Source of the DNA: Hymenobacter sp. BT559
GTDB taxonomy: Bacteria; Bacteroidota; Bacteroidia; Cytophagales; Hymenobacteraceae
Assembly: GCF_016427535.1 (NCBI RefSeq)
Contig: NZ_JAELXV010000005.1
Coordinates: forward strand, 186,001 to 250,000
DNA: 64,000 bases
Direction: 5' to 3'
Below, piece by piece: positions 6,864 through 15,564 of the stretch. Every line of letters begins with the position of its first letter. Position 1 is the first letter of the stretch. The notes beneath the pieces were generated by a model. That model was not told the origin of the DNA. It did not search any database and saw nothing but the letters and a program-made list of their open reading frames with translations. A program made the translations under genes and the position numbers.

Positions 6864-9200
6864 ATGTTAGCTATCAGCGGATTACTTCCGCGTTTCTTAA
6901 CCATTTCTTTTTGCAGCCTGCCCCTACTGGTCCACGCCCAAAGCGGCGCGGCCGTGCGCGGCGAGGTGCATGAAGCCGGGGGCACCGCAGCCCCCCTACC
7001 CGGCGCCGTGGTGCGCTGGCTGTTGCCGGCTGGCGCCAGTGGCCCCACTACCAGCACCGATGGCGTAGGCACCTTCGTCCTGCCTTTTCCAGCGCAAGTT
7101 AGCCACCGTCTCATTGTCAGTGCAGTAGGCTACACCGCCGATACGGTAGCAGTGCCCGCCAGCAACACGCCCTACTTGCGGGTGAGTTTGCGCGGCGGCG
7201 CGGCCCTAGGCGAGGTAACCGTGACCGGGCGCCCGCCCGCCTACTCGGCCAAGGCAGTCGGCAACTTGCAAACCATCAGCTCCCGCGACCTTACCAAATC
7301 AGCGTGCTGCAACCTGGCCGAGAGCTTCGAAACCAACGCGGCCGTGGAGGTGAGCACTGCCGACGCAGTGAGTGGCGCCAAGCAGATTCAGCTACTGGGC
7401 CTCGATGGGGCGTATTCGCTACTAACCATCGACAACCAGCCGGCTTTGCGCGGCCTGGCCGCCCCCTACCGCCTAGGGTACCTAGCCGGTCCCTGGATTG
7501 GCAGTATCGACATTATCAAGGGCACGGGCTCGGTGGTGAATGGCTACGAGGGCATTTCAGGCCAGGTAAACGTGCAGCTCAAGGAGCCCGACAAAACCGA
7601 CCAGCTGCTGCTCAATGCCTATGTCAACGACCTAGGTAAATTCGACTTGAACGCCGTGTCATCGCAGCGCTTCAACAAGAAGTGGAGCAATGTGCTACTG
7701 CTGCACAACGACCACCTCGGCAACCGCGTGGACCGCAACGGCGATGGCTTTCTGGACTTGCCGCTGGCTACGCAGTTCAACGGCTACGACAAAGTGAAAT
7801 ACCTCTCGGGCACCGGCTTGGTGGCCGAGCTAGGCGTGGGTGCGCTGCGCGAAACCCGGCAGGGCGGGCAGCTGAATTTTCGCCCCGACGCCGCCGATGC
7901 CTATCGCCAGCACTACGGCACCAGCCAGACCACCAACCGCTACACAAGCCAGGGGCGCCTTTCGTATACCTGGCCCGGCCGGCCTTTCCAGAGCCTAGGG
8001 CTGCTGGTGAATGGCACTAGCCACGACTTCAACTCGACATATTCCTTTAAGCAGGACACCGGGCCGCGCCAGTACGATGGCCACCAAAACACCGGGCAGG
8101 CCACGCTGCTGTTTCAGAGCGTTATTCAGAATACCACCCACGTGTACCGGGCGGGCCTGAGCTTCTTGTACGACGACTACCGCGAGCACCTGGGCACCGG
8201 CCGCATCTACTCGACCGATACGCCGGCCACCATCGACGCCCGCGAAAACCGCCGGCGCACCGAGCGCGTGCCGGGCGCCTTCGCCGAGTATACCTACAAC
8301 AATTCGCGCAACCTGACGGCTGTGCTGGGCCTGCGTACTGACTACCACAACCTCTTCGGCTGGCAGGTGACGCCACGCTTCAACCTCAAGTACGACCTGC
8401 GCCCGACTACGGCGCTACGCCTGTCGGCTGGCCGGGGCCTGCGCGTGCCCAACCCTATTGCCGACAATGCGGCCATGCTGGCCAGCGCCCGCGAGTTCTA
8501 CATCGCCCCCAATCTACTGCCCGAAACGGCCTGGAATTTTGGCGGCTCGCTTACGCAGTATTTCCAGTTACTGGGGCGCCAGGCTACGTTCGTGGTTGAT
8601 TACTACGACACCAGTTTTCAGAACCAACTGGTGGCCGATATGTACACCAGCCCGCAGTACATCATTCTGGACAACCTAACGCCGGGCGCCCGCTCCTTCG
8701 CCCGCAGCCTGCAAGCCGAGGTGCAGGCCGAGCCTGCCAAGGGCTTGCAGGTAAAGGCCGCCTACAAGTGGCTCGATGTGCAAAGCACCTACGCTGGCCA
8801 GTTGCTGCCCAAGCCGCTCACGCCCCAACACCGCGCTTTCCTGAACCTAGGGTACGCTTCGGCCTTCGATAAGTGGCGCGGCGACCTCACGGTGCAGTGG
8901 TTTGGCGAGCGCCCGCTGGCCCACCTGCCCGCCGATGGCAGCAACATGGGGCACCAGCATGGCAGCGGCACTTCTGGCCTGCAATTTGCCCCACGCTATG
9001 CGCTGCTCAATGCGCAGGTTACGCGTGCTTTCAAGCGCCTGGAGGTGTACCTAGGTGTCGAAAACCTTACCAACTATCGCCAGCCCGACCCTATCCAAAA
9101 CGCGGCCACGCCCTTCAGCGCGGGCTTCGACGCGGCCATGGTGTGGGGCCCGGTATATGGGCGCCTTACCTACGCCGGGCTGCGGTACCGCCTCGAATAA
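6864..9200 (+). CDS. TonB-dependent outer-membrane receptor (metal-linked)
   Basis: The chosen start at 6864 (MLAISGLLPRFL) gives a good signal peptide ending at VHAQ; an in-frame ATG 51 nt upstream lies inside the leader hairpin. After the signal comes a carboxypeptidase-regulatory-like domain (about 30-115), then the plug with a Cys pair (KSACCNLAESFE) and IDNQPALRGL, then a beta-barrel ending in YAGLRYRLE with the terminal aromatic/hydrophobic pattern. A His-containing loop NMGHQHGSG is near the end. The CCNLxESFE plug is typical of Bacteroidota receptors next to HMA proteins. With neighbours on both sides it probably imports copper or another metal chelate. Confidence 0.85.
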   Translation: MLAISGLLPRFLTISFCSLPLLVHAQSGAAVRGEVHEAGGTAAPLPGAVVRWLLPAGASGPTTSTDGVGTFVLPFPAQVSHRLIVSAVGYTADTVAVPASNTPYLRVSLRGGAALGEVTVTGRPPAYSAKAVGNLQTISSRDLTKSACCNLAESFETNAAVEVSTADAVSGAKQIQLLGLDGAYSLLTIDNQPALRGLAAPYRLGYLAGPWIGSIDIIKGTGSVVNGYEGISGQVNVQLKEPDKTDQLLLNAYVNDLGKFDLNAVSSQRFNKKWSNVLLLHNDHLGNRVDRNGDGFLDLPLATQFNGYDKVKYLSGTGLVAELGVGALRETRQGGQLNFRPDAADAYRQHYGTSQTTNRYTSQGRLSYTWPGRPFQSLGLLVNGTSHDFNSTYSFKQDTGPRQYDGHQNTGQATLLFQSVIQNTTHVYRAGLSFLYDDYREHLGTGRIYSTDTPATIDARENRRRTERVPGAFAEYTYNNSRNLTAVLGLRTDYHNLFGWQVTPRFNLKYDLRPTTALRLSAGRGLRVPNPIADNAAMLASAREFYIAPNLLPETAWNFGGSLTQYFQLLGRQATFVVDYYDTSFQNQLVADMYTSPQYIILDNLTPGARSFARSLQAEVQAEPAKGLQVKAAYKWLDVQSTYAGQLLPKPLTPQHRAFLNLGYASAFDKWRGDLTVQWFGERPLAHLPADGSNMGHQHGSGTSGLQFAPRYALLNAQVTRAFKRLEVYLGVENLTNYRQPDPIQNAATPFSAGFDAAMVWGPVYGRLTYAGLRYRLE

Positions 9201-9262
9201 ATCGCAGATTCGAACGGATTTGTAGGATGTAACGGATACGCCCACCTCCGGTGGGCTGACTA
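9200..9262 (+). repeat. Dispersed repeat copy after TonB receptor stop
   Basis: Starts AATCGCAGATT within the stop codon of the receptor gene and ends in the hairpin GCCCACCTCCGGTGGGC, then TGACT. It is a diverged copy of the repeat that forms both arms of the palindrome at 9718-9898. The hairpin may also act as a transcription end. Confidence 0.6.
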
Positions 9263-9344
9263 GTTAATTGTTACGCGCTGCCTGAACCTAGGGACTTGTG
9301 CTCGTCAGTGGCACTTATTATTTATTTTTAATTGTTTCGTTTTC

Positions 9345-9719
9345 ATGAAAGCTTTCGCATTCTCTCTGCTCACGCTGTTGAGCATCGGCGGCCTGGACGC
9401 CCAGGCCCAAACTGCTCCAGTAGCGGCGACCACCAAGGCCAAAGGCACCGAGCAAGTTCAGTTTAAAACGTCGGCCGTGTGCGACATGTGCAAGGCGCGC
9501 CTCGAAAAAAGCTTGGCCTACGAAAAAGGCGTGCAGGCTGCCCACCTCGACGTGCCCAGCAAGGTCTTGACCGTGACCTACAACCCAGCCAAAACCACCA
9601 CAGCTGCTTTGCGCACCGCCGTGCAGAAAACCGGCTATGATGCCGACGAAGCCACGGCCGACAACCGCGCCTACGAGCGCCTGCCCGAGTGCTGCAAAAA
9701 AACCAACGCCACCCATTAA
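9345..9719 (+). CDS. Exported heavy-metal-associated (HMA) domain protein
   Basis: A signal peptide (about 1-21, ending DAQAQ) is followed by an HMA fold (about 38-105) with the metal site CDMC in TSAVCDMCKARLEK. A C-terminal ECCKK adds two cysteines. It therefore looks like a periplasmic copper-chaperone-type protein. It is third in the HYC_CC_PP-like / TonB receptor / HMA set. The stop codon forms the edge of a 181-bp palindromic repeat. Confidence 0.8.
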   Translation: MKAFAFSLLTLLSIGGLDAQAQTAPVAATTKAKGTEQVQFKTSAVCDMCKARLEKSLAYEKGVQAAHLDVPSKVLTVTYNPAKTTTAALRTAVQKTGYDADEATADNRAYERLPECCKKTNATH

Positions 9720-9898
9720 TCGCAGATTGTAGCGGATTAAACGGATTTCGCAGATACGCCCGCCTCCGGCGGGCTTGACTATCTGAACGCAAAGTAACTC
9801 AGAGTGAGCCGGCGAAGCCGCTCCTGCGTCCAGATGGTCAAGCCCGCCGGAGGCGGGCGTATCTGCGAAATCCGTTTAATCCGCTACAATCTGCGATT
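9718..9898. repeat. 181-bp near-perfect inverted repeat
   Basis: The 72-nt arms 9718-9789 and 9827-9898 match with two mismatches around a 37-nt centre. Each arm begins AATCGCAGATTGTAGCGG and contains the hairpin GCCCGCCTCCGGCGGGC. The left arm includes the last bases of the HMA gene stop codon. The right arm supplies the final codons (SQIVAD) and stop of crtW on the opposite strand. A third, diverged copy lies at 9200. Confidence 0.85.
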
Positions 9899-10628
9899 TG
9901 GCTTGCCACAGGCGCCACCAGGGCAGGTAGGGCTGGTCGTGGTGCTCGTAGTGGTAGCCGAAGAAATAGCAGCTTACGAATGCCCAGACGTGGTAGGGCC
10001 ATTGATGCTGGCTGCGCGACTTATGGTGGTTGTCAGGCTCGTGCTCGCCGCGGTGCGGCAGGTAGGTGCCGAAGAAAAACAGCTGCAACGTAGCCAATAC
10101 TGCTGGTATCATCCAGAAGGCGATAACGTTGGCTTGAGGAAACCAGATTTTGAGCACGTTGTAGGTAGCCGCCATCAGCAGCACCTGCCACCAAGTCACG
10201 TAGTTCCAGGCAAAGCGTAGGAGCCAAGGCAAAAAGCCTGGGTGACCCTCGGGATGGTAGTCAGGGTCGTCTTGGGTGCCTACGTGGCGGTGGTGGCGGT
10301 GGTGCTTAGGCAACTGGCCCGGAAACCAGTTATAGGCAAACAGCAACGTCGCCACCGTCCCGATAGCGTTGTTGAGGCGCTTATTGTGGCTTACCACACC
10401 GTGCATGGCATCGTGGCCCGTGATATAAAGCCCAGTATACAAGTGCGTTTGCAGCAGCAGCAGCAGGTACGGCGCCGGCGAGTGCCAATCGGGCTGGTAA
10501 AATGCCAGCAAATAAGTCAACAAGCTAGCCCACGCTGTAATTATGAGCCCAGCGGCTAGCACTCCCCTACCCGCCAAGGGCTGAGGAGCCACTTTCACGG
10601 GCGAGATGGCTGAGCGGAGCATGTGCAT
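9876..10628 (-). CDS. crtW: Beta-carotene ketolase CrtW
   Basis: An integral-membrane di-iron fatty-acid-desaturase-superfamily enzyme that adds 4-keto groups to beta-ionone rings (toward canthaxanthin/astaxanthin). The His motifs are present in order: HDAMH, HHRHHRH, FGTYLPHRGEHE and YHYEHHDQPYLPWW. Several membrane segments are visible. The length (250 aa) is normal. The C-terminal SQIVAD is encoded by a dispersed inverted repeat, so the native end has been replaced or extended by a few residues. The gene follows ispH after 21 nt and belongs to the carotenoid block. Confidence 0.88.
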   Translation of the reverse strand: MHMLRSAISPVKVAPQPLAGRGVLAAGLIITAWASLLTYLLAFYQPDWHSPAPYLLLLLQTHLYTGLYITGHDAMHGVVSHNKRLNNAIGTVATLLFAYNWFPGQLPKHHRHHRHVGTQDDPDYHPEGHPGFLPWLLRFAWNYVTWWQVLLMAATYNVLKIWFPQANVIAFWMIPAVLATLQLFFFGTYLPHRGEHEPDNHHKSRSQHQWPYHVWAFVSCYFFGYHYEHHDQPYLPWWRLWQAKSQIVAD

Positions 10629-10649
10629 ACCTAGGCTTATTCGTGATTT

Positions 10650-11513
10650 TTACAGCCGCACGAGCATATCGCGCACCTGCTCCATCAGCCACATGGGCGT
10701 GCTCGTGGCCCCACAAATACCAACCGACTGCCCCGGCCCAAACCAAGACGGGCAGATTTCGTCGGTTTTTGAAATAAAGTGCGTGCATGGGTTAGTTTCC
10801 TTGCACACCTGGTACAGCACCTTGCCATTAGAACTCTTCGTGCCCGACACAAATACTACCTGGTCGAACTGCGCTGCAAAGCGCCGCAAGTCAAGGTCGC
10901 GGTTGCTTACCTGCCGGCAAATGGTGTCGTGCGCCGTTACCGAGTGCCCACGGCTTTCAAGCTCAGTCTTAATGGTGTAAAACGACTCTGTGCTCTTCGT
11001 CGTCTGACTATATAAGGTGATGTTGGCGGGCAGCTCGTGGTGCAGCAGCTCTTCTAGGTTCTCAAACACGATGGCTTCGCCACTGGTCTGCCCCAGCAAG
11101 CCGCGCACCTCGGCGTGGCCGTGCTTTCCGTAGATGAACAATTTTTCGCGCCGGTCGAAGCTCGCCTTAATGCGGTTTTGCAGTTTCAGCACCACAGGGC
11201 AGCTGGCGTCAATCAGCGTCAGGTTGTTGGCCAAAGCCTGCTGGTAGGTGCTGGGTGGCTCGCCGTGCGCCCGAATCAGTACGGCCTCATCGCGTAATCC
11301 GGCCAACTGCTCGTAGTCGATGATACGCAAGCCCTTGGCTTCTAGGCGCTGAACTTCCTCATCGTTGTGCACAATGTCGCCTAGGCAATACAAATAGCCC
11401 TGCTCGTCGAGCAGGTCCTCGGCCATCTGAATGGCGTAAATCACGCCAAAGCAAAAGCCAGAGTTAGAATCGATGCGAACACTGAGGTGCAAACCGGACT
11501 GCATATCGCTCAA
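10650..11513 (-). CDS. ispH: 4-hydroxy-3-methylbut-2-enyl diphosphate reductase
   Basis: IspH is the last enzyme of the MEP isoprenoid pathway, a cytosolic [4Fe-4S] reductase that makes IPP and DMAPP. The three cluster-binding cysteines are visible: C21 in SGFCFGV, C105 in IDASCPVV and C199 in HDTICRQ. The GTKSSNGK and GICGATSTP motifs are also present. The length (287 aa) is normal. Its place between crtW and the crtB/crtI genes couples precursor supply to carotenoid synthesis. Confidence 0.95.
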   Translation of the reverse strand: MSDMQSGLHLSVRIDSNSGFCFGVIYAIQMAEDLLDEQGYLYCLGDIVHNDEEVQRLEAKGLRIIDYEQLAGLRDEAVLIRAHGEPPSTYQQALANNLTLIDASCPVVLKLQNRIKASFDRREKLFIYGKHGHAEVRGLLGQTSGEAIVFENLEELLHHELPANITLYSQTTKSTESFYTIKTELESRGHSVTAHDTICRQVSNRDLDLRRFAAQFDQVVFVSGTKSSNGKVLYQVCKETNPCTHFISKTDEICPSWFGPGQSVGICGATSTPMWLMEQVRDMLVRL

Positions 11514-11589
11514 CTAACTAAAAAGGCCGGCCGAAGGTTGCTTTATTACGTTAGTAATTAGCCTTAAATCTAGGTCGCACCTAGGTGTT

Positions 11590-12183
11590 TTAGCTACTTT
11601 TCACTTGCGACAGCTGCGCAGCCTGCGCTTCTGACACGTGCCCACGGTCTACCAGAAAGCCACGTACCGTGCGGAAGGCTTCATCATCGAGGCCCGAGCG
11701 CGGATGTTGCAGAGCCGCCGCTACCAAAAACGCCTTGTCTTCGTCCACGTGCTTGCTCAACCCTAGGAAGGGCGGAAGGTTGCTCTCGACCGAGAACCGG
11801 AGAAATCGAATTTCCGCATTGGCAGGGTCCAGTGCCACGGCCTGCTCGAAGGTGCGGGCCGCCTGCTGCACATAAGTCAGCTTATTGAGCATCGACGCGT
11901 CGCGCGCCTTAATAGCTTCAGAGGCAGCCTTGTACCCTAGCACCAATGCCTCCTGCCCTTTGTAGCCGTGCAGCAGGTCGTAAAATTTTTCACCGGCCTC
12001 TTTATTAGCGGCAGCTTGCTCGTAGTGGCGGCGCAAGGCAGCCGGATTGGAAGGCGACATGGGAATTAAAATGAACGTTTGATGAGGCGAGAAACACCTA
12101 GAAATAGAATATAGCTGCTTATTATTCAAAGCGTTGCTAGTAACACCGAGCAGCAAAAAGGGAATAAGCAGCAGTTTTCTCAT
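11590..12183 (-). CDS. TPR-like conserved protein of carotenoid block
   Basis: I recognise a Bacteroidota family of unknown function often found beside crtB/ispH. The segment YKAASEAIKARDASMLNKL then TFEQAVALDPANAEIRFLRFS resembles a tetratricopeptide pair. The long form begins with a signal-like MRKLLLIPFLLLGVTSNAL. A second start at 12060 (MSPSNPAALRR) leaves a soluble 156 aa core. A -7 element at 12196-12189 ends 6 nt before the long start, so a transcript from it would be nearly leaderless for the long form, or carry a leader of roughly 120 nt for the short form. The start is therefore uncertain. Confidence 0.6.
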   Translation of the reverse strand: MRKLLLIPFLLLGVTSNALNNKQLYSISRCFSPHQTFILIPMSPSNPAALRRHYEQAAANKEAGEKFYDLLHGYKGQEALVLGYKAASEAIKARDASMLNKLTYVQQAARTFEQAVALDPANAEIRFLRFSVESNLPPFLGLSKHVDEDKAFLVAAALQHPRSGLDDEAFRTVRGFLVDRGHVSEAQAAQLSQVKSS

Positions 12184-12188
12184 AGTCC

Positions 12189-12196
12189 CAAAGCTA
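12189..12196 (-). promoter_or_regulatory. Candidate -7 element (TAGCTTTG)
   Basis: The minus strand matches TANNTTTG just upstream of the TPR-like gene. A TTG lies upstream but at 25 nt, not the usual 19-21. Confidence 0.35.
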
Positions 12197-12273
12197 CATC
12201 ACCGCTCACAGTAAGGTTCGGCAACGAGCTGGGATACACGCTTTTTTTAGTACTGCTGAGGTAGACCTAGCTG

Positions 12274-13119
12274 CTACCCCACCAGCCGCAGCCGATAGCG
12301 CAGCCATGAGCCAAGTAGCAGCAGCAGCTTGGTATTGTCGGGCAGGCGCACGCGCTCGGCCAGTACCTGGGCCGCCGGTGCCTGCCGCAGCTTGTAAAAG
12401 AGCTTGAGGTAATACACGTAGGCCAGGTGCACCCCTAGGCGCGCCGAGCGCGGCAGCTGCTGAATACCCACGTAGGCTGCTTCAAAGTCGGCCCTGATGT
12501 CGGCCTCTATCGTGCGCTTGGCCTCGTTGTCGAACTGCTCATAGCGCAGCCCCGGAAAGTATACGCGCCCGCGGTCTTCGTAGTCCGAGCGGATATCGCG
12601 CAGAAAGTTAACCTTTTGAAAGGCGGCTCCTAGGCGCCGGGCGGGCTCGCGCAGCTGCTCAAACCGAGCCGGCTCTTGGTGGCAAAACACGCGCAGACAC
12701 ATCAGGCCCACCACTTCGGCCGAGCCATAGATGTACTTCTCGTACAGCTCCTGGCGGTAGTTGCGGTCTTCCAGGTCCATCTCCATACTGCGCAAAAACG
12801 CATCAATGAACTCGTGGTCAATATTATACTCATTCACGGCCCACTGGAAGGCGTGCAGCACAGGGTTCAGGCTGAAGCCAGCGGCAATGGCCGCATAAGT
12901 ATCTTGTTCAAACGTGGCTAGTAGCGCCGCTTTGTCGTGGCTGTGGAAGGTATCCACTATCTCATCGGCCCAGCGCACAAAGCCGTAAATTGCATAGATA
13001 GCCCGATGCAACTCCTTATCCAAGGTGCGGATACCTAAGGAGAAAGACGTGCTATAGCGCCGCGTAATAAGCTGGGCACACGCTAGGCTGGTGTCAGTAA
13101 ACAGCTGTTCGTGGTTCAC
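12274..13119 (-). CDS. crtB: Phytoene synthase CrtB
   Basis: A squalene/phytoene synthase family enzyme condensing two GGPP to phytoene. Both Asp-rich motifs are present: DEIVD (about 52-56) after YAIYGFVRWA, and RDIRSDYEDRGRVYFP. The length (281 aa) is normal. It is preceded by its own candidate -7 element, and lies downstream of crtI with a 101-nt gap. It supplies phytoene to the CrtI desaturase next door. Confidence 0.93.
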   Translation of the reverse strand: MNHEQLFTDTSLACAQLITRRYSTSFSLGIRTLDKELHRAIYAIYGFVRWADEIVDTFHSHDKAALLATFEQDTYAAIAAGFSLNPVLHAFQWAVNEYNIDHEFIDAFLRSMEMDLEDRNYRQELYEKYIYGSAEVVGLMCLRVFCHQEPARFEQLREPARRLGAAFQKVNFLRDIRSDYEDRGRVYFPGLRYEQFDNEAKRTIEADIRADFEAAYVGIQQLPRSARLGVHLAYVYYLKLFYKLRQAPAAQVLAERVRLPDNTKLLLLLGSWLRYRLRLVG

Positions 13120-13141
13120 GGATGAGGACTAAATATGCCGC

Positions 13142-13149
13142 CAAAAGTA
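13142..13149 (-). promoter_or_regulatory. Candidate -7 element of crtB (TACTTTTG)
   Basis: The minus strand reads TACTTTTG, 22 nt upstream of the crtB start. No TTG is seen at the normal -33 spacing. Confidence 0.4.
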
Positions 13150-13220
13150 CAAGAACGGCTATATTCTCGCTACTTACTTTGCTTGCGGGCCAATGGTTCT
13201 GGTTATTGTCGACCTAGGAG

Positions 13221-14690
13221 CTACTTAATTTCTTTCAGTACCTCGCCCGCCACTACCTGCCCCGATATAAGCGAAGGCGGCACGCCCGGCCCCGGCACTG
13301 TGAGCTGGCCCGTAAAATACAGGTTGCTCACCTTCTTACTCTTGAGCGTCGGCTTTAGAATAGCCGTCTGCTTCAGGGTATTAGCCAAGCCGTAGGCATT
13401 GCCTTTGAAGGAATGGTAATCGGCCACAAAATCGCGGTGGGCGTAGCTGCGCTTATACACCACGTGCTCCCGAATAGAATGGCCGCAGTGCTTTTCGAGC
13501 CGGTCCATCAGCAGGTGATAGTATTTCTCGCGCGTGGCCTCAGGGTCATCAAGGTCAGGCGCTACTGGAATAAGCAGGAATAAGTTTTCCTGGCCAACAG
13601 GCGCCACGGTGGGGTCGGTTTTGCTGGGCACCGAGGCGTAGAACAGCGGCCGGCTGGGCCACTGCGGTGCCTCGTATATCTCGTGGGCGTGCTGCGCAAA
13701 GTCCTCGTCAAAGAAGAGATTGTGGTGCAGCAAGTTATTCAGCTTGCGGTCTACACCTAGGTAAAACAGCAGCGAGGACGGGGCCATCGTGCGCGAGTCC
13801 CAGTACGCCGGCGAGTAATGCCGGTATTCTGGGGCCAGCACTTGCTGCTCGATGTGCTGATAGTCGGCCCCGGCCACAACTGCATCGGCCTGCCAAAAAC
13901 TCGTGGCCGTGCGCACGCCGGTAGTGCGGCCCTGGGCCACCACTATCTCCTGCACCTCTTGGTTATACTCGATTTTCACACCCAGCTCTTCGGCCAGCGC
14001 CACCATGCCGCGCACTATCTGGTGCATGCCGCCCTTGGGGTACCAGGTACCTAGGGCCAAATCGGCGTAGTTCATGAGCGAGTACAGCGCTGGCGTATTC
14101 TCAGGCGTGGCGCCTAGGAACAAGACCGGAAACTCGATGAGCTTGAGCAGCTTGGGGTGGCTAAAGAACTTACGGGCGTGCTTGGCCATGCTTTGTAGTA
14201 GGTCGAGCCGCACGGCACCCTTCACTATTTCCCAGTCCACAAACTCCAGCACCGAGCGGCTGGGCAGGTGCACAAATTTGTTGATGCCCACCTCGTACTT
14301 ATACGCTGCCTGGGCCAGAAACTCATCTAGCCGCGCCGCGCTGCCGGGCTCTAGCTCCTCAAACAACTGCCGTAGCTGCGGCATACCCGCCGGGATACCT
14401 AGGGTGTCCTTGTCGCCAAAAATGACCTGGTACGATGGGTCGAGGCGCACGAGCTCGTAGTAGTCCGACACTTTTTTACCGAACTGCCCAAAGTAATCTT
14501 CAAACACGCCTGGCATCCAGTACCAGCTCGGGCCCATGTCAAACGTAAACCCGTCGGCCTCAAATACCCGGGCCCGGCCGCCCGGCCCCGCGTTTTTTTC
14601 GAGCAACGTGACCTGCCACCCGGCCCGGGCCAGAAAAGAGGCTGCCGACAAACCGGCAAATCCGGCACCTATTACTATCGCCTGAGGCAC
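13221..14690 (-). CDS. crtI: Phytoene desaturase CrtI
   Basis: A FAD-dependent carotenoid desaturase. The N-terminal Rossmann motif is GAGFAGLSAASFLARAG with LLEKN, and the C-terminal family signature is YFTGQLTVPGPGVPPSL with ISGQVVAGEVL. The length (489 aa) is typical. The start codon is GTG (14690), directly before the FAD motif. The product is expected to be lycopene or a partially desaturated intermediate. It heads the crtI-crtB pair. Confidence 0.94.
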   Translation of the reverse strand: MPQAIVIGAGFAGLSAASFLARAGWQVTLLEKNAGPGGRARVFEADGFTFDMGPSWYWMPGVFEDYFGQFGKKVSDYYELVRLDPSYQVIFGDKDTLGIPAGMPQLRQLFEELEPGSAARLDEFLAQAAYKYEVGINKFVHLPSRSVLEFVDWEIVKGAVRLDLLQSMAKHARKFFSHPKLLKLIEFPVLFLGATPENTPALYSLMNYADLALGTWYPKGGMHQIVRGMVALAEELGVKIEYNQEVQEIVVAQGRTTGVRTATSFWQADAVVAGADYQHIEQQVLAPEYRHYSPAYWDSRTMAPSSLLFYLGVDRKLNNLLHHNLFFDEDFAQHAHEIYEAPQWPSRPLFYASVPSKTDPTVAPVGQENLFLLIPVAPDLDDPEATREKYYHLLMDRLEKHCGHSIREHVVYKRSYAHRDFVADYHSFKGNAYGLANTLKQTAILKPTLKSKKVSNLYFTGQLTVPGPGVPPSLISGQVVAGEVLKEIK

Positions 14691-14693
14691 TTG

Positions 14694-14782
14694 TTAATGA
14701 TTAATGGTTAGTTATCAATGATTAATTACCGGCTATGAGCATGTTAGAAATCAATCACTAACAATTAACCCTTAATCATTAA
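14694..14782. repeat. AT-rich imperfect inverted repeat upstream of crtI
   Basis: TTAATGATTAA (14694-14704) is mirrored by TTAATCATTAA (14772-14782), and the similarity continues imperfectly inward for nearly 30 nt. It lies between the sigma-factor terminator and the crtI start, so it could hold the crtI promoter or an operator. Confidence 0.4.
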
Positions 14783-14824
14783 AGAAAGAGCCGCGCCTCC
14801 CGAACTGGCGGAAGGCGCGGCTCT
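14778..14824 (-). terminator. Terminator after ECF sigma factor gene
   Basis: A 12-bp stem AGAGCCGCGCCT (14787-14798) pairs with 14813-14824; on the minus strand it is followed by TTTCTTTAAT. It separates the sigma-factor gene from crtI. Confidence 0.65.
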
Positions 14825-14849
14825 CTACAACGCAAAACGCGCTGGCAAG

Positions 14850-15410
14850 TTAGTCTTGGTCCGGCTCATCGGCGATGGCAGCTCCGGCGCGGTCGGCCCC
14901 GGCGGGGGCATACACGTGCAGGGCAGCTTTCAGGTCCTTGCGGGCGATGTGAATCCGGTTTTTGACGGTACCAATCGGAATTTGCAGCTTTTCCGCAATC
15001 TCTAGGTACTTATACCCAATGTAATACATCATGAACGGCGTGCGGTAGTCCGAGCCTAGGCTGGCAATGGCCTCGTTGATGTCACGCACCACAAAATCGG
15101 TCGTTGCCCCGTTATGGGTGATGTAGTTCTCGTCGGTGTTGAAGTACTGGAAATACTCAGTCGAATCGATGTTCGAGCTGCGCTTGGTAATCTTATTATA
15201 GTTGTTAATGAAGGTGTTGCGCATGATGGTGTACAACCATGCCTTCAAATTGGTACCAGCCTTAAACTTATCCTTGTTAAGCAACGCCTTGAGGAGGGTT
15301 TCCTGGACTAAGTCCTTGGCATCGTCGGCGTCGCGGGTGAGGTTCATCGCCACGGGGCGGAGCGATGAAGATATTTTCTGCACTTGGGAAGTGAATTCCA
15401 GAGAAGTCAT
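14850..15410 (-). CDS. ECF-type RNA polymerase sigma factor
   Basis: Sigma-70 region 2 is seen around NLTRDADDAKDLVQETLLKAL and AWLYTIMRNTFINNYNK. Region 4 is seen as YIGYKYLEIAEKLQIPIGTV with NRIHIARKDL. The start at 15410 (MTSLEFTSQ) fits the family; the upstream extension is atypical, and a -7 element lies 31 nt before this start. The gene lies between crtI and a CarH-like MerR gene. In other bacteria ECF factors (CarQ) and MerR proteins control carotenoids, so a regulatory role for this block is plausible but inferred. No anti-sigma gene is adjacent. Confidence 0.85.
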   Translation of the reverse strand: MTSLEFTSQVQKISSSLRPVAMNLTRDADDAKDLVQETLLKALLNKDKFKAGTNLKAWLYTIMRNTFINNYNKITKRSSNIDSTEYFQYFNTDENYITHNGATTDFVVRDINEAIASLGSDYRTPFMMYYIGYKYLEIAEKLQIPIGTVKNRIHIARKDLKAALHVYAPAGADRAGAAIADEPDQD

Positions 15411-15441
15411 ATTGTTGAAGGGTTCGTAGCAGAATCTTAAA

Positions 15442-15449
15442 CAAAGGTA
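15442..15449 (-). promoter_or_regulatory. Candidate -7 element of sigma factor gene (TACCTTTG)
   Basis: Exact TANNTTTG match on the minus strand, 31 nt upstream of the chosen start. No clear -33 TTG at the usual distance. Confidence 0.45.
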
Positions 15450-15564
15450 GACCACAAGTGAGAAAAACGGCTCGATAGCGGCAGTTTTTTTTAGAATACC
15501 TGCGCCAACTCGCGTAGCCCCGCCCGCTTACGCAAACTAGAGACGCCTAGGCCGTAGTCATGCT

